Origin: Parabacteroides sp. PF5-6 | GTDB lineage: Bacteria; Bacteroidota; Bacteroidia; Bacteroidales; Tannerellaceae | DNA: 64,000 bases | Reading direction: 5' to 3' | Assembly: GCF_029504695.1 (NCBI RefSeq) | Contig: NZ_JAQFIN010000001.1 | Coordinates: 62,001-126,000, forward strand | Shown: positions 62,867 to 64,000 of the stretch, piece after piece | How the letters are laid out: every line of letters begins with the position of its first letter | Position numbering within the stretch: position 1 is the stretch's first letter | Notes under the pieces: model-generated | The model's input: only the letters and a program-made list of their open reading frames with translations | Told to the model about the DNA's origin: nothing | The model's database searches: none | Made by a program: the position numbers and the translations under genes

Positions 62867-63952
62867 ATGAATGAACGGGAAAAAACAATTGCCGATGCGG
62901 CGAAAAGAATAGAAGAGGAATTAAAGGCGAAAAAGGAGAACCTGAACCGCGCGATCGAAGAGAAATGGGATACCTATAAAGAAGATCGTAAGCGGGCGGA
63001 AAAAGCCATTGCGGCGATGAATAAGGATATCAAAGCCTTCAAGCAACGGTTTAGTTTGTCGAACTGGATGGAGTTTGTCGATGATGAGAAGTTCCTGAGT
63101 GAGATTAATCTGCCGGGAACGCATGATTCGGGTGCTTATTTCTCCGTGCCCCTGGCCGATAAACTGTGGAAAGACCAGGATCGGACGATCGCCGAGCAGT
63201 TGAAAGACGGTATCCGCTACCTGGATGTGCGTTGCACGGTGACCGACAACAGCCTGGATATCTACCACGGGGTGATCGATCAGATGCTTTCGTTTTTCAG
63301 TGTCTGTGCCGACTGTTATAACTTCCTGACGGCCAATCCGACGGAGACGATCCTGATGTCGATCAAAGACGAAAGCAATGATGCATTGGCCACGGTCTCG
63401 AAGGTGGTCAAGAATATCGCCAATACCCCGGCCGACTGGACGTTTATCGATGCTTTCCTGCGCGAGATCAGTGGCGGAGAGCCGATCTTCTGGTATACAC
63501 GCCCCGAAGTGCCTCGCTTGAAAGATGTGCGGGGAAAGATTGTGTTGGTGCGCAACTTCGAGATGACCGGCAAATATGCCAATCAGCCTTTAGGGCTTGA
63601 TTTCAGGCATCCGGATACCGGATTGCGTCCTTTTGTATTGAAAGACCAGGATCAGTACGAGAAGGTCAGCCTGGAGGAGAAGTGGGATTGTTTCTACCAG
63701 CTTTTGAAAGACGCGATGTATACCGGTTCCTTTGTGGGATCCGAACGCATCATCTGGCGCAACTACGCCAGCATGTACGACCTGTCGAAAGGCATCCTGC
63801 CCCAGCGCGCGGCGAATTATATGAATCCCCGGCTGAAGACGATCCTGAAAGCCGAGAAAGCCCCCCGGCGCTACGGCTGGATCCTGATGGACTTCTACGA
63901 TCCGGAGATCGCTTTGCTTCTGGCAAGGTCGAATATAAGGATCAATAATTAA
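62867..63952 (+). CDS. Phosphatidylinositol-specific phospholipase C-type (PI-PLC X) domain protein
   Basis: A 361-residue protein. Residues 1-60 are a charged helix, probably a coiled coil (M-N-E-R-E-K-T-I-A-D-A-A-K-R-I-E-E-E-L). The PI-PLC X-type barrel begins near 66: N-L-P-G-T-H-D-S-G with His86, D-G-I-R-Y-L-D-V-R with Asp120, and L-D-I-Y-H-G with His134; the two histidines fit the general acid/base pair. No signal peptide or membrane helix is seen, unlike secreted bacterial PI-PLCs, so it seems cytoplasmic or exported by another route. Whether it acts on inositol lipids, on another phosphodiester or is non-enzymatic is open. Confidence 0.85.
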   Translation: MNEREKTIADAAKRIEEELKAKKENLNRAIEEKWDTYKEDRKRAEKAIAAMNKDIKAFKQRFSLSNWMEFVDDEKFLSEINLPGTHDSGAYFSVPLADKLWKDQDRTIAEQLKDGIRYLDVRCTVTDNSLDIYHGVIDQMLSFFSVCADCYNFLTANPTETILMSIKDESNDALATVSKVVKNIANTPADWTFIDAFLREISGGEPIFWYTRPEVPRLKDVRGKIVLVRNFEMTGKYANQPLGLDFRHPDTGLRPFVLKDQDQYEKVSLEEKWDCFYQLLKDAMYTGSFVGSERIIWRNYASMYDLSKGILPQRAANYMNPRLKTILKAEKAPRRYGWILMDFYDPEIALLLARSNIRINN

Positions 63953-64000
63953 TAATTAACAATTAATATCAGGCGGATCCGAAAAGCCTTAACAGAGTAG

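Overview
The window looks like chromosomal DNA of a Bacteroidales bacterium, most likely Tannerellaceae/Parabacteroides-like. The evidence is a SusC/SusD pair, an F-type ATP synthase operon that starts with beta and epsilon (the Bacteroidetes order), 6-bladed beta-propeller lipoproteins in tandem, PG0541-family and SusD-type names that are phylum specific, weak Shine-Dalgarno signals, and several TAnnTTTG-type -7 boxes. No rRNA, tRNA or CRISPR array was seen. The genus is an inference from overall character, not from a marker gene.

Layout. 1-7257 (minus): a TPR membrane protein cut by the window edge, preceded by five tandem paralogous beta-propeller lipoproteins. 7258-8101: an AT-rich island with a 42-bp near-perfect palindrome, a truncated KilA-N gene and a strong bidirectional terminator. 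8116-9921: sppA. 10036-32244 (minus, about 22 kb, all co-directional): a Na+/solute symporter, iolB, a transaldolase-family gene, iolD, iolA, iolE, iolG, then directly SusC, SusD, a Tat-exported lyase-like protein, a Tat-exported metallophosphoesterase, an alkaline phosphatase, a GH105-type unsaturated uronyl hydrolase and a DUF4861 protein. A divergent AraC regulator (32587-33450) faces it across a region with three 69-bp tandem repeats. 33519-35040: an ECF sigma factor, its probable anti-sigma factor and a small exported protein. 35359-42574: the complete ATP synthase operon (beta, epsilon, a small membrane protein, a, c, b, delta, alpha, gamma). 42571-50658: an Rpn-type nuclease, an AspT/YidE-type transporter, a PurF paralogue without its N-terminal cysteine, pepT, gcvT and a Gfo/Idh/MocA oxidoreductase. 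50757-52541 (minus): an S4/Hsp15 protein, pth and rplY. 52693-59953 (minus): TetR, TolC, MFP, RND and two small proteins, an efflux operon. 60142-63952: two AraC-type regulators and a PI-PLC-domain protein.

The most interesting unit is 10036-32244. It joins a myo-inositol breakdown pathway to a SusCD-type polysaccharide utilisation locus with phosphatases and uronic-acid enzymes. That combination would fit a glycan or head group containing inositol, phosphate and uronic acid. Within it the usual kinase (IolC) and aldolase (IolJ) are absent, and a transaldolase-family protein sits in their place; this suggests a phosphorylation-free cleavage of 2-deoxy-5-keto-gluconate.

A second theme is that many intergenic spacers contain different short tandem repeats, often self-complementary. 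Examples lie at 17974-18050, 24776-24865, 32296-32476, 38620-38790, 45516-45622, 47095-47187, 49545-49637 and 50658-50758.
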